From Ephydatia muelleri (taxonomy: Eukaryota > Porifera > Demospongiae > Spongillida > Spongillidae), in assembly GCA_013339895.1 (NCBI GenBank), contig JABACO010000001.1, positions 14,697,604 through 14,761,603 on the forward strand: 64,000 nucleotides of DNA. Direction: 5' to 3'. A program made the position numbers and the translations under genes. The notes under the pieces are model-generated. The model was not told the DNA's origin. It was given only the letters and a program-made list of their open reading frames with translations, and ran no database searches. Positions 44,501 to 54,350 of this stretch are shown in pieces (position 1 is the first letter of the stretch; the number at the start of each line of letters is the position of its first letter).

Positions 44501-47205
44501 GGACTACACCTGTACATCCATGTACATGTCACCAAGGGTCATTCAGTATTGCTGGTACTAACCACTCCCCCACGTGTCCTAGTTCCCAGACCCATTCGTA
44601 TGGGAGGGAGATCACTAGTAGCAAGCACCACACATGTACGAGAGTGAGCTATGGTGACATGCAAAATATTCACCCCATGCCTCCTCCCCAGACTAACCTC
44701 TACTTCCACATCTGCAAACCTTTCTACCATCCTTGTTGTTTTGTTGCTCATCTGTGGGTGTGTACTCTGTGACTATCATGAGGAATTGTGTGGTGGGAAT
44801 GTCCATAATCATACATTCATCTCTTCAGGGTGGATGGTCACCACTGATGAAGGCATGTTGCAATGGCCATGTAGAGATTGTGAAGATATTGGTATCACCT
44901 ATGGCACATGTTAATTATCAGGATAAGGTAAGTAGTACCAGTCCAGCCCAATGACCCTTGGTGACTTGTATCCTGATGTGAGGAGAGAGGGTGTGGGAGG
45001 ACAGATTGGGAAGGTGGAGGGGTGAGGGGAGTGGGAGTGACGTTGTGGAGACCTACTTAGCAGGGGATGGTACTATCTCCATCCCATGTCATGGTACTAT
45101 CTCCATCCCATGTCATGGTATCCCATGTCATGGTACTATCTCCATCCCATGTCATGGTACTAACTCCATCCCATGTCATGGTACTATCTCCATCCCATGT
45201 CATGGAACTATCTCCATCTCATGTCATGGTACTATCTCCATCCCATGTCATGGTACTATCTCCATCCCATGTCATGGAACTATCTCCATCTCATGTCATG
45301 GTACTATCTCCATTCCATGTCATGGTACTATCTTCATGGTACTATCTCCATTCCATGTCATGGTACTATCTTCATGGTACTATCTCCATCCCATGTCATG
45401 GTACTACAGTCCCAGCTTGCAACAACGGAAAATCGCACCTGCAACAATGGAAAGTTACAGATATTCATAGCTTATGTTGCGCCCACTAATTGCTTAAAGC
45501 ATATTCAGTGGTAACCTTCCACAATCATGTAACGTATTTAACCCCCTAACACTCCCCCTACCTGCCAAATGAAAATGACTCAGAGCTGGGAGTCGAAAAT
45601 TATCATCGCACTTACATGTATATGAATCAAACATGAGAATTATGCACAAAAATAGGGGGTTTTTTTTGCGAGCCTGGACTGTATCTCCACCCAAGACATG
45701 GTAGAAGGGTGGGTGCCAGTTATTGCACCCTTTGTGGTCACTACTTAAATTTGGTTTGTTTTAGTAACCATGGTAACGTGACCTTAGTAGCGAAAATAAT
45801 TTTGTATCATTCACTCTCTCATGCCTCCTCCCCAGTCTATCCCCCCTCACACTTCTGCAGACTTTTGTACCCCAACCACTAATCCTCGATCCAATTTGTT
45901 TGTTGCTCATCTGTGGGTGTGTCCTCTGTGTCTATCATGAGGAATAGACCCTTCCCTTTAAGAAGAACTCCGGACGTGACATCACTAATCAACGTACTTC
46001 ACGAATTGGGTTAAGTATACGTTAATGAGTGATGTCACGTCCGGAGTTCTTTAAAGGGAAGGGTCTATTGTGTGCAGGGATGTTTCTGGAATGTCCATCC
46101 ATAATCATACATTTATCTCTTCAGTGTGGAAGGTCATCACTGATGTTGGCATGTATGAATGGCCATACAAAGGTTGTGAAGATATTGGTATCAGCTGGAG
46201 CACACGTTAATGATAAGGATAAGGTAAGTAGTACCAGCCCAGCCCAATGACCCGTGGTGACTTGTATCCTGATGTGAGGCTGTACTCAGAGGTGGAGACT
46301 TTTTTGGGTGGTTGAGGTTGGAGTGTGAAATCGTTTGGAAAGGTTACATTTGAAAGGATTGAGGGTATGGGAGAGTGTAAGGAAAGGGACAGAAAACATG
46401 AGTTGGTACATATGTGAGTAGATGTATATGGAGGGGTGGAAACTAGTAGAGGGTGAGGAGCAAGAGGAGTCGTGAGGGGAGAAAAGAAATGTGGGAGCAT
46501 TGAATTGGGTGCGTATCACTCCAACTTCATGATACTATATTGGGAGCCACTGTTACTGTGCTTTTTGGAGTGCTAGAGTGCATGTATTATAAACCATGAA
46601 GATGGTTTTGTCATGTGTGTGAGATTGCAATCCTGGTTTCACAGTTGTCAGGGTTAAACTACACATAATCATTTTTCGCTATATTGGGATGAGGAGTAAA
46701 ACTCGATGGTCGCAAACATCTGGTGCTATCGTATAAGGCAGTTTAGCATTGTGGTATTGTGTTGGGAAACATACCTTTGTTCACACCCACTATTGCATAT
46801 GTAGGAATCCATCTTTGCTCAGGTCTGTTTGAAATGTAAGAGATATTGATGCCATAGATAATGGACCATATTAGTAGTGTGTATGGTGAAAGTGTCTAAT
46901 CTCTGTAGGATGGTGGTACTGCATTACACTGGGTTGTACATACACGTCATGAAGACTGTCTACTTCATCTGTTATCGACATCAGGAATTGATGTTGAAGT
47001 TAAGAATGAAAGAGGCAAAACACCACTGGATCAAGATGACGTTGAAGACGTCATGAAACAAATTCTTGAATCGTTTATACGTCTCACAAAGGTGAGGCAC
47101 TCTTGGTGTATTGACATCTTCACAGTATACAGTGCCATTACTAATACTCTATTGAGCAAGTGATTAACCCTTCAAATGCAACAGGCCATTAAAGCAGCCA
47201 AGTGA
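32510..47205 (+). CDS. ankyrin-repeat protein built of one-repeat exons, 12 exons, 372 aa
   Basis: I could assemble a complete phase-0 model: 32510-32524 (MGDQE), 33053-33157, 33880-33978, 37210-37308, 38256-38354, 41101-41202, 42117-42215, 42840-42938, 44829-44927, 46125-46223, 46909-47091 and 47185-47205 (AIKAAK, stop). Every junction is GT-AG. Exon 2 holds a capping helix (KLKLEKQLRKASEKGDIEEV). Exons 3-10 each encode exactly one 33-residue ankyrin repeat (34 in exon 6), of the pattern G-SLM-AC-NGH--VVKILVSAGAHVN. Exon 11 has a more diverged repeat (GTALHWVVHTRHEDCLLHLL). Exons 7 and 8 are identical. Ankyrin repeats mediate protein-protein binding; no enzymatic or membrane domain is seen, so partner and role are unknown. 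Introns 3-10 are paralogous, starting GTAAGTAGTACCAGCCC, and most contain a 24-bp minisatellite. The start lies about 100 bp from the GALK2-like fragment on the other strand. Confidence 0.85.
33172..33222 (+). repeat. minisatellite seed, 2-3 units
   Basis: The intron after exon 2 holds only two to three degenerate units (TCATGGTACTATC, TCATGGCACTATC), followed by the phrase GCAAGTGTGCCAGTATCAG that also closes the large arrays. It may resemble the ancestral state. Confidence 0.8.
34149..36568 (+). repeat. 24-bp intronic minisatellite, ~100 copies
   Basis: The unit is CATGTCATGGTACTATC followed by TCCATCC, 24 bp in total. It occupies most of the intron between ankyrin exons 3 and 4. Common variants are CATCTCATG and units shortened by one to three bases. 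It ends at TCATGGTAAGTGTG, a splice-donor-like sequence. All plus frames and one minus frame stay open because 24 is divisible by three and the unit lacks stops; no protein is implied. Confidence 0.95.
37483..37604 (+). repeat. 24-bp minisatellite, ~5 copies
   Basis: A short array of the same unit lies in the intron after ankyrin exon 4, ending in TCATGGTAAGTGTGCC as in the larger array. Confidence 0.95.
38500..40468 (+). repeat. 24-bp minisatellite, ~82 copies
   Basis: The array lies in the intron after ankyrin exon 5. It shows higher-order structure: blocks carrying CATCTCAAGTCATGG variants recur at about 290-300-bp spacing (39045, 39208, 39355, 39500), evidence that runs of units were copied together. 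Confidence 0.95.
41357..41806 (+). repeat. 24-bp minisatellite, ~19 copies, very homogeneous
   Basis: The array lies in the intron after ankyrin exon 6. From 41405 to 41740 the units are almost identical, which implies recent expansion or strong homogenisation. Confidence 0.95.
41746..43190 (+). repeat. perfect 723-bp tandem duplication of an ankyrin exon cassette
   Basis: Sequence from about 41746 recurs 723 bp later, apparently without a difference, through intron, exon 7 (42117-42215, again as exon 8 at 42840-42938) and following intron. The junctions fall inside the 24-bp minisatellite (CCCATGCTATCTCCATCTC at about 41744, 42467 and 43190). The event added one identical ankyrin repeat to the protein. 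Confidence 0.9.
42355..42530 (+). repeat. 24-bp minisatellite, ~7 copies
   Basis: Array in the intron after exon 7. It is part of the 723-bp duplicated cassette and is matched at 43078. Confidence 0.93.
43077..43794 (+). repeat. 24-bp minisatellite, ~30 copies
   Basis: Array in the intron after exon 8. The first seven units repeat those of 42355-42480; after 43200 the array continues with CATCTCATG-rich units absent from the other copy. Confidence 0.95.
43800..44828 (+). other. intron without minisatellite; relics of the shared intron module
   Basis: This is the intron between ankyrin exons 8 and 9. It holds diverged pieces of the module that follows each array (AGTATGGATAG, TTGGGAGGGGAGG), plus the acceptor-side module (CATGCCTCCTCCCCAGAC, CATAATCATACATTCATCTC). 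An inverted fragment lies at 44455-44640 (the complement of phrases seen at 33575-33620). No additional ankyrin exon was found. Confidence 0.6.
45068..45406 (+). repeat. 24-bp minisatellite, ~14 copies
   Basis: Array in the intron after ankyrin exon 9, with shortened units (TCTTCATGGTACTATC) at its right edge. Confidence 0.93.
45943..46069. mobile_element. 127-bp palindromic MITE in an ankyrin-gene intron
   Basis: Arms AATAGACCCTTCCCTTTAA...ACTCCGGACGTGACATCACT are inverted complements with one small indel. Paralogous introns read GAGGAATTGTGTGG at this place, whereas here the sequence reads GAGGAAT, element, ATTGTGTG. The paralogues act as empty sites and indicate a 2-bp duplication (AT or TA). 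No coding capacity. Confidence 0.85.
46224..46908 (+). other. intron before the last ankyrin repeat, no minisatellite
   Basis: It starts with the shared intron module (GTAAGTAGTACCAGCCCAGC) but soon diverges. No array and no extra exon were found. Confidence 0.6.
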
Positions 47206-47639
47206 GATTACACTTTAAACAATTATTTGTATGCAGCAAACATACATGTATGTATAACATTCGAGATGCCATAGACTGTTTGCAAAATTCCTTGTGCTTA
47301 CAAGGCTGCCTTATGGTCTCATTCTCATCCCCAATTGTGTGCCCATACCTTTGACTAGCACATACAGTGTGTATAAGTTGTACCTTGTGAGTGTGCATGT
47401 ATTCTCGTCCTCCAACTTTGTCTCAATACATGGAATTGGCTCTGCAGCATTGACTTCTACATGGTTACGCGCAGATCGTATGGTCTAAATTTCAAATAGG
47501 TGAATTTACAGGCTGAATATGAAAGAAATAGGAATATAGCAAATAGGAATATAGCACGTCGGTTGCATATAGGATGAGAAGGGAATGGAATGAAGGAGGC
47601 AGAAAGGTTGCATCCTATCGAAAGATACGAGATATGGAA

Positions 47640-48200
47640 CTTGAGAAACAGAAAAGATTACATAGAGGAGCTCCAAAAGCTCCACATCACGATATAAGAA
47701 TGTGGCCTTTTGAGGAGAGCATAATGATGGCCTAGGATATGTTCAAACTCATTGGAGAAAGTTTTGTCCATAAAAACAATGAATGGCTTTAGTTTTTCCC
47801 CAGTGGCTAATGCACTTAAGCTCACAGTGGTATGTTGTTTCGATGACCTGTTGTCAGTAAAGGGATACATTTTGCTCCAATTATTTCCACATTCCATGCA
47901 TGTCTGCCCAAATTACTGTTCCATCCATATTGGCAATTGCATCAGGTGACAGTATGTTTAACCTTCCTAGTTATGCACAATACCATACAAAGTTGAACTC
48001 GGTACTGCAGACATTCGGAGGCAAATGTTGTCCAACAGTTGTTTTCATGCGTGCGCCAAATAATGCATGAAATCCAACCTTTGCTGGCTTTCAAACCTGC
48101 ATCATGTATATCATTGATCTCTTTCCCTTGTTTGTTGGGTCACACTCAGATGTTTCTTCCTCTGCAGAATGACCCAATCAGCAAGGCTATACTTTATCTA
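47640..48200 (-). pseudogene. pogo/Tigger-like transposase relic
   Basis: On the minus strand, pieces in shifting frames read LKASKGWISCIIWR (about 48100-48060), IANMDGTVIWADMHGMW (about 47935-47885) and LSALATGEKLKPFIVFMD (about 47817-47764). The order FKAS-GW, NMDET-x-VW, and TVVLSALA-G-KL-P is that of the centromere-protein-B-like helix and DDE_1 core of pogo/Tigger proteins. Several frame changes make it inactive; ends of the element were not identified. Confidence 0.6.
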
Positions 48201-48490
48201 TCATAATGTGCAGTCTTCCATGTAACCCTTTCTGTTTCTTTTTACTCCACCATTGCTCATTTCTTTCAGTATGCAACTTTGCTGCCTTCTCCACTGATGT
48301 ATTTGCTTCTTATCTGGCATGCTACATTCCAGTTTCCTTCACATTCAGCTTGCAAATTCGCCTTCAATTTGTAATTGAAATCTTACAATTTGCATTTTTG
48401 CCATGAAGAAGTCAATTATGCAGAGACAACTGGTACTAGCGCTTAGGTCAACTACCAATAACATTTTAGCTTACCAGTAAATTTCAGTAA

Positions 48491-48559
48491 CTTGCTTTTT
48501 ACACCATCAAATCCTATATATACCCAACTGTTTCATACATTTAGTTACTTGTTTTTGTT
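48491..48559. mobile_element. one-arm relic of the foldback family
   Basis: CTTGCTTTTTACACCATC, AAATCCTATATATACCCAAC and TTAGTTACTTGTTTTT follow the order of the right arms at 4172-4303 and 30811-30939. The facing arm has been lost. Confidence 0.7.
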
Positions 48560-48879
48560 TAATAAGAGGTGTGTATACTTACTGTAAATTACCGATAAGC
48601 TCAAAACCTCATCAATACTTGATCCTAACTGGCGCTATGGAAACATACATGCGTGCACAATTCCACGTATGGCAAGATTGGAATACGCACTCACATTGTA
48701 CAACTTATGCACACTGACTGTGTGTGTTGTACAGTGTATGTTTAACTTAAAGGTATGAGTACACAATTGGGGAAGAGAATGCACACGTACGTCGCATGAT
48801 GCATTAGTGATGTACGTCCCATTAATAATGGTTTCCCTTGTTGTCTTCAAGACACTTTCGTGTTAAAATTCATTCCTAT

Positions 48880-49413
48880 GGAGGAAAAGGAGCAACATGA
48901 GCAACATGATGCAATAACGGAATCAATCAAGTATTTAGTTCATTATATTCATACATGTTAAATTCTACATAGAATACATCACATACGGTATAGCTGATTA
49001 CAAATTGCGACTTCTATCCAAGCCACAATTGTACCTTGATTTAAACGTCAGTCGATACGAGCGTGAATGGAGAAAAGAGGTTCACAGAATTTCGCCTATA
49101 TCAATAGTGCAACAACACTACAACTATGTTATGTTTTTATACCAAATGTGATATAATAACATAACATAGTTGTAGTGTTGTTGCACTATTGATATAGGCG
49201 AAATTCTGTGAACCTCTTTTCTCCATTCACGCTCGTATCGACTGACGTTTAAATCAAGGTACAATTGTGGCTTGGATAGAAGTCGCAATTTGTAATCAGC
49301 TATACCGTATGTGATGTATTCTATGTAGAATTTAACATGTATGAATATAATGAACTAAATACTTGATTGATTCCGTTATTGCATCATGTTGCTCATGTTG
49401 CTCCTTTTCCTCC
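48880..49413. repeat. perfect 254-bp inverted repeat with 26-base loop
   Basis: 48880-49133 and 49160-49413 appear to be exact inverted complements, from GGAGGAAAAGGAGCAACATG outside to ACAACTATGTTATG at the loop (49134-49159). No ORF is present. Landmarks of the other foldback family are absent. It is either a very recent foldback insertion or inverted duplication, or an assembly/library artefact. No target duplication was recognised. Confidence 0.9.
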
Positions 49414-49976
49414 AACTCTTCGTATGACCCTCTGAAGTAGAGTTATGTTGAATACAAATTTCAATCTTTAGGTATGCTATATTTCATTAGCAATAGGAGC
49501 TATTACTGACATTGAGGACTGAAGCCATAATAGTGGTAAACATGGTGTTCATCTGCTTATTCATCGATCAAAGGATTTGGCAATAACACATGATAAACTT
49601 CTGTATCTAGTGCATTAACCGTTTAATTACCAATCCCGCATTTATGTGGGGTAATGATTACCTTGGGCCAATGCCAAGACCGCATTTATGCGGTGCCGCG
49701 ACTGGGGTAGGAACCAAGCGGTTTTCCCGTTATCTAAAGCGACAATAAAGAAACGGTATATTGTGAACGGTACTTCATTTGTGCTACGCTATGAAGCTTA
49801 GAATTGAGAATAGTTGTATTGAAATTTACGAAACTAATTACATGTCAAAACAGTAGTAGGCGGGCATGTTTGTTCGGTAGCAGGTGTCCATGTTTTCCCC
49901 CGCAAAAGCTGCTACAGGTAAGTTATAGTGTCCGCCTCTAACAGGATACAATAACACGAAATGAATAACATTAGAG

Positions 49977-50660
49977 ATGTCTAGAAAGCGACCCAACATG
50001 ACGCTGCATATACTGGATGAAGACAAAGACGAGCCAATGATGGCAGGCAGTGAGGAAGAGTTTGATGTTCTGGAAGATATTGAGTTACTTGAAAACGAGG
50101 ATGAAACAAATTGTAGGTACCAATATTCTGATGATCCTGATATGATAACTGGAATTGTTGTGCAAGCTGATGAATGGATGGAATGACTTGCAGCAGGATA
50201 CTTCACACACTGTGGATTCAAATGATAATCATGCAGGTAACAATATGCTAAAACACACCTGACATTGCAAATGAGTCAATCCAGGTCATCAAGATGTACC
50301 AACCACCAGTGCTGGTCAGGAAGACACATTAGTTGAATGTGATGATACTAAAACAGGTGGTAAGGGAAGAAAACATGTTATTGTTACACATGACACAGAA
50401 CATCAGTTTCACAGTCAAGCAAGGCTTCAGGATGGACACGCAAACTCACACCTCTTAATTTCAGAGAGTTTGAGGAATTTGTAGGACCAACTTTTCCAAC
50501 ATTTCAGTGTTTAGCCACATGTTTCCAGATGCACTAATGCAGGTGATAGTGAATGAAACCAATAGGTATGCTCAGCAGGTGATGGATGATAATAGTTATG
50601 CCAAATGGAAACATGTGGATCTGGCAGAAATGAAAGCTTACTTGTGCGCGCAAGAGACAC
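49977..50660 (+). pseudogene. piggyBac transposase, N-terminal fragment
   Basis: 49977-50186 encodes MSRKRPNMTLHILDEDKDEP and an acidic stretch, the usual acidic piggyBac N-terminus. After an interval with stops, WTRKLTPLNFREFEEFVGP appears at about 50430-50490. ALMQVIVNETNRYAQQVM with KHVDLAEMKAYL follows (50530-50643), matching the start of the DDE_Tnp_1_7 domain (P-x-LM--IV-ETN-YA). The frame then enters a 24-bp minisatellite, and none of the catalytic Asp motifs are present. Confidence 0.8.
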
Positions 50661-50825
50661 TTCTCCTGTACGCACAAGAGACGCTCCCCCTGTACTCACA
50701 AGAGACACCCCCCTGTACGCACAAGAGACGCTCCCCCTGTACGCACAAGAGACGCTCCCCTGTACACACAAGAGACGCTCCCCCTGTACGCACAAGAGAC
50801 GCTCCCCCTGTAAGTACAAGAGAGA
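50640..50825 (+). repeat. 24-bp minisatellite inside piggyBac, ~8 copies
   Basis: The unit CGCACAAGAGACGCTCCCC plus CTGTA is repeated with small deletions. It starts exactly where the transposase homology ends, so it has replaced or followed a deletion of the catalytic domain. Confidence 0.9.
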
Positions 50826-51677
50826 CTTCTGTGTGCACACTATCTTACAATCCTCCACACTCCACCACACACCACCTACAATGCTTCACTCCACCCACAC
50901 AACATAATCCTTCCCAACACTCCAAAGAACTTCAAATTTGAATGCTAAAGGACGACACGCATTGAATATCACACGTGCAATAATTAGAATTTGACCTCAA
51001 AACTACAAGTTACTGGAATTTGAATTCAAGCGCACGCACTTGACTTCTTTTAGCACAAAAGTAGTAAAAACGTAGTACCATTGTACTGGAACTTACCATC
51101 CATTCGCATGTTAGATAGTCTCCTTTTCTCACACGCACTACACCGAAAAAAAAAAAGATCACCATCGATGGAAAAACTATTCCCCGAAGTCGATACTGGA
51201 GGAATAATACAACTTATCTACACAAAACTCGCATTGTTGGACAGCTGTTGTACGTTTGAAACCGCAAAGTGTTTTCGCACTACAAGTACGAAACAATTCT
51301 ACGGCGGTGAAGCTACAGAAACGTGAATAATTAGATCGGCAATTAAACGGTTAAGGACATTTTCTCTTTTTTTTTATCAAAATGCCTTCCTGTCATAAAG
51401 CACTGAGTGTAGTTGATTATCTAAATATGAACGTATTACACTAGTACGTGTATGATCACATGCTCAGTGTAGGCTGCTAGCTGTTATTCAGTTCACAATT
51501 GTTGAAGTTATTAATTCATTTGACGGTATGCATAACTGAATTCCAGGCTGGGTTGCAACAAACAAAATTAGTTGGTCTAATCTGCTGACCTACTTTCCTT
51601 GCAAGTCCTGTTTGTGTTGACCCTTTTATTGCATTTGCACAACCTTGGATTGCCAGTATTGCTACTCTGCCATTTAG

Positions 51678-52235
51678 GTACCTCCTACAGATCAAGAAGG
51701 AGGAGGAGGGTTATACAAAGCCTGTAGAGCTGTACTGAAATCCGATGCATTTAGGACTTCAAAAGGCAAAACAGAAAGTACATATCCGAAAGAAGGGATT
51801 CCATATAATGCGGTGATAGAAGTGGACCATATCATTGATTTGGATAGTGTCTCAATATGCTTTTCTGAAGCTTTTAAGGACTGCTCTTTGAGCGACTGCT
51901 TGTCGGTAAGTACAATATTTGTATACATGTATTCCATGTCACTTCATGACAGCACACTTCTGCTTGATGTAGGTCATGTGTCACCTAAATCCAATTTTAA
52001 ATGGAGAATCCAACCTCTGCAACGTAAAAGCAGAATTAAACCAGACTAAAAAGAATCAGCCTAGTGCTCCGGATGTGAAAGTGTATATGGAGGAAATGAT
52101 AAACAAGATGCAGGAGGTTTTTGTTAAAGTTGGCAACATTTCATATACATGCATATTTCAAAAGAGTGAAATAACAAAATTTGTAGAACTGCTGAAACAA
52201 CGACTTAGAACATTGTATGGACTTAATTTGTAGCA
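51678..52235 (+). CDS. last two exons of an unrecognised gene
   Basis: Exon 51678-51905 (76 codons; acceptor TTTAG, donor TCG|GTAAGT) reads YKACRAVLKSDAFRTSKGK, TYPKEGIPYNAVIEVDHIID and LDSVSICFSEAFKDCSLSD. Exon 51973-52233 follows in phase 0 with MCHLNPILNGESNLCNVKAE, KVYMEEMINKMQEVFVKV and LLKQRLRTLYGLNL, then TAG. The phrase 'YN.VIEVDHIIDL' looks conserved and contains D and H that could belong to an HNH-like fold, but I cannot name the family. Upstream exons were not found; the piggyBac element (49.6-51.35 kb) occupies the space just before it. Confidence 0.55.
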
Positions 52236-52483
52236 CATGGATATTGGCAAGTTCTGGCCACCAACTAGCTAAACCAGTTTGTGTAATGCACATGTATATT
52301 ATTATGAATAGTTCATTCATCTAAGACACTTGTGAAGATGTCATGGACGCTTGTATAATGTACAGAACAGAGGGAAAGTTAATTTGCATCTATGTAATGA
52401 CATGCACAAGAACACTTTGGCCTGGAACTACTGACCTGGTGGATGCCTCTTGTCTACTCTACATGTGACTTGCCATTTCATAG

Positions 52484-52530
52484 TTGGTTCAAAGTTGGTG
52501 ATTGCAGTCACCAACCTTGAACCAACTATT
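52484..52530. repeat. small inverted repeat
   Basis: TTGGTTCAAAGTTGGTGA and its complement TCACCAACCTTGAACCAA face each other across about six bases. It lies in non-coding sequence between the unknown gene and the recombinase relic. Confidence 0.7.
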
Positions 52531-52935
52531 AAATTCTTTCCCTCTGGCGATACGGTGTAAGCTGGTATTGTCAAACTTTGCTAGCACCATTTGAAGAGCT
52601 GAATGGATGGCTGGCTGCAGCAGAGTACATATTAGGCACATTTTGAAGGTACCCCCATAATGGTGTAGCCAGCACACCTACGGGTGGCCTGTTGTTTGTT
52701 AAGGATGGGCTTTGGAGGTGCACATGAGGGAGTGTGCAAAGGTGATTCTCTGCACCATGCATATGCAGTGTGCCTTAATTAGAAAACAGTTTGCACATAT
52801 ACTGGGTGGGTTCATTTTGACAGTTAGCCCTCAATTTCTTCCTAATTATCCATGTCAAATTGTACTCTGGGCACGAGGCAATGGAAAAGAGGTTTCCTCC
52901 GGAGTCTGGCCTCTGTTGTCAAATTTGGATGACCC

Positions 52936-53888
52936 AGAACTTAGGCGGCTAAAGCATTGCCAGCTACTGTCCTGAAGTGCAAGGCGGACTCTACAACAAG
53001 GAAATATCTTGGTGCCTTTCAGAGGTGGAAGACATGAGACCAGACGGGGGGTACCAAGCTTCCCTGTGCAGGATATCCATTTGGTGCTGTACTTGCAGCA
53101 CCTGAGTGAGTCCATTCAGTCTAAATCAGCAGTAGAAGAGGTAGTGCATGCTGTTTCATGGTTGCACCAGATGGCCGGTTTATCATCCATTGCGGGATCC
53201 CCCATAGTGCAAGCTACTTTGGGTGGCCTTAGAAGGGAGTTAGCTAAGCCCAAAAAGCGTAAAGAACCGGTTACAGCAGAGATGTTGCTAGCAATGGTAG
53301 AGCCAGCTGGGCCATCCCCGCCCCTTACTGAAGTTCGCTTACTAGCTATCTGCCTCGTGGCTTTTGCAGGTTACCTAAGGTGCGAGGAAGTGTTGAAACT
53401 TAGATGAGCTGATGTGACATTTAACACTGAGGGCATGGTAATACACATTGCATCCAGCAAGACAGATCAGTACAGGGAGGGTGCATCTTTAGTTATTGCT
53501 CGTACGGGTACGGCCACATGTCCTGTCAGCATGATGCAACGTTATTTCTCCATGGGTCAACTAGTGCACGATTCACATGCAGGATTTTATATTCAGGGGA
53601 ATAATGCATACCAAGTCAGGAGAATGTTTGCGGAAGGGTGGTAGCCTTAGTTATTCTAGGCTGCGGGTATTGTTACTGGAGAAGATAAGTAGCCTGGGTA
53701 TGGACCCCAAGCTGTTTGGAATGCACAGCCTGCGGGCTGGTGGTGCCACAGCAGCTGGAGTGCCTGATAGGCTATTCAAGCGGCATGGGAGATGGAAGTC
53801 TGAGTCAGCAAAAGATGGGTATGTAAAGGACTCTGTAGAGAGCCGCTTAGAAGTCTCTAAGAACTTAGGCATTTCTTTGAGCATCTAG
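52936..53888 (+). pseudogene. tyrosine recombinase (XerD-like, DIRS/Crypton type) relic
   Basis: The core-binding domain is visible as ADSTTRKYLGAFQRWKT (about 52985-53030) and SFPVQDIHLVLYLQHLSES. VVHAVSWLHQMAGL and LGGLRRELAKPKKRKEPVTA follow. The catalytic domain gives AGYLRCEEVLKL (first Arg), then after a frameshift near 53590 MHSLRAGGATAAGV (His-x-x-Arg) and RLFKRHGRWKSESAKDGYV (His and Tyr nucleophile). The R-HxxR-H-Y set is therefore recognisable. An in-frame TGA at 53405-53407, a frameshift near 53030 and the one near 53590 disable it. Such genes occur in DIRS retroelements and Cryptons; no reverse transcriptase was seen nearby. Confidence 0.78.
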
Positions 53889-54125
53889 TTGGCAGTCGTG
53901 CACAGGCGACGCTGCACCAAGAGTTGTCAATATGCATGGCGTAAGAGTGGTGTACATGTACAAAGAGGGAGCAGACAAAAGGCTCTAGAACAAATCATGA
54001 AAAGCAGCTTGCAGCAATGACACCTCTCCCATCTCTCCTTGATACCTTTCTCTCCTCCCCTTTGAAATGACCAGTGAATATAGTATATTTGAATACCCAC
54101 ACTCCCTGGACTCCTTCCTGCTTAC

Positions 54126-54212
54126 CACTTTCAGCAGCTGCCTGCAGTGCCTTCCTCTGTTTCTCTGTCACCTTGTACTTCAAGACCTCCTCCTGGCTCT
54201 GCTCCAGGTGTA
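54126..54212 (-). CDS. possible single coiled-coil exon
   Basis: On the minus strand, between an acceptor (CCCAACAG) and a donor (AGTG|GTAAGC), 29 codons read HLEQSQEEVLKYKVTEKQ and RKALQAAAESG. It is charged, helical and well bounded but isolated, so function and gene are unknown. Confidence 0.3.
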
Positions 54213-54350
54213 CTGTTGGGAGGGAGGGAGGGAGCAAGGGCGAGAGGGAGGTGTGGGGAGGGAGGGAGCAAAGGGGAGGGGAGGGAGGACAAAAGAGGAG
54301 ATGAGGGAGAGCAAGAGAGGGGAGGAGGGGGGGATAGTATGCAATGGAGT
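54213..54350 (+). repeat. purine-rich (GGGA)n tract
   Basis: About 130 bases are almost purely GGGAGGGA/GAGAGG on the plus strand. It could form triplex or quadruplex structures, and mirror-like symmetry makes all frames look open. Confidence 0.75.

Larger units (their letters stand above)
49615..51354. mobile_element. piggyBac element with TTAA target sites
   Basis: TTAA at 49615-49618 and 51351-51354 flank termini CCGTTTAATTACC and, at the right, the complement CCGTTTAATTGCC (12 of 13 matching). TTAA targeting with short inverted ends is diagnostic of piggyBac. The 1.73-kb element carries only the N-terminal part of a transposase, so it cannot move by itself. A second motif, CCGCATTTATG followed by GGGGTAATG or CGGTGCCG, is repeated at 49636 and 49681. 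Confidence 0.85.

Noticed and set aside
43800..44828. Search for an extra ankyrin exon in the long intron after exon 8
   Set aside because: No segment with the ankyrin pattern between splice sites was found; only intron-module relics are present.
33172..45406. Regular arrays resembling a CRISPR locus
   Set aside because: Units are contiguous with no unique spacers, no leader and no cas genes, and the context is an animal intron.
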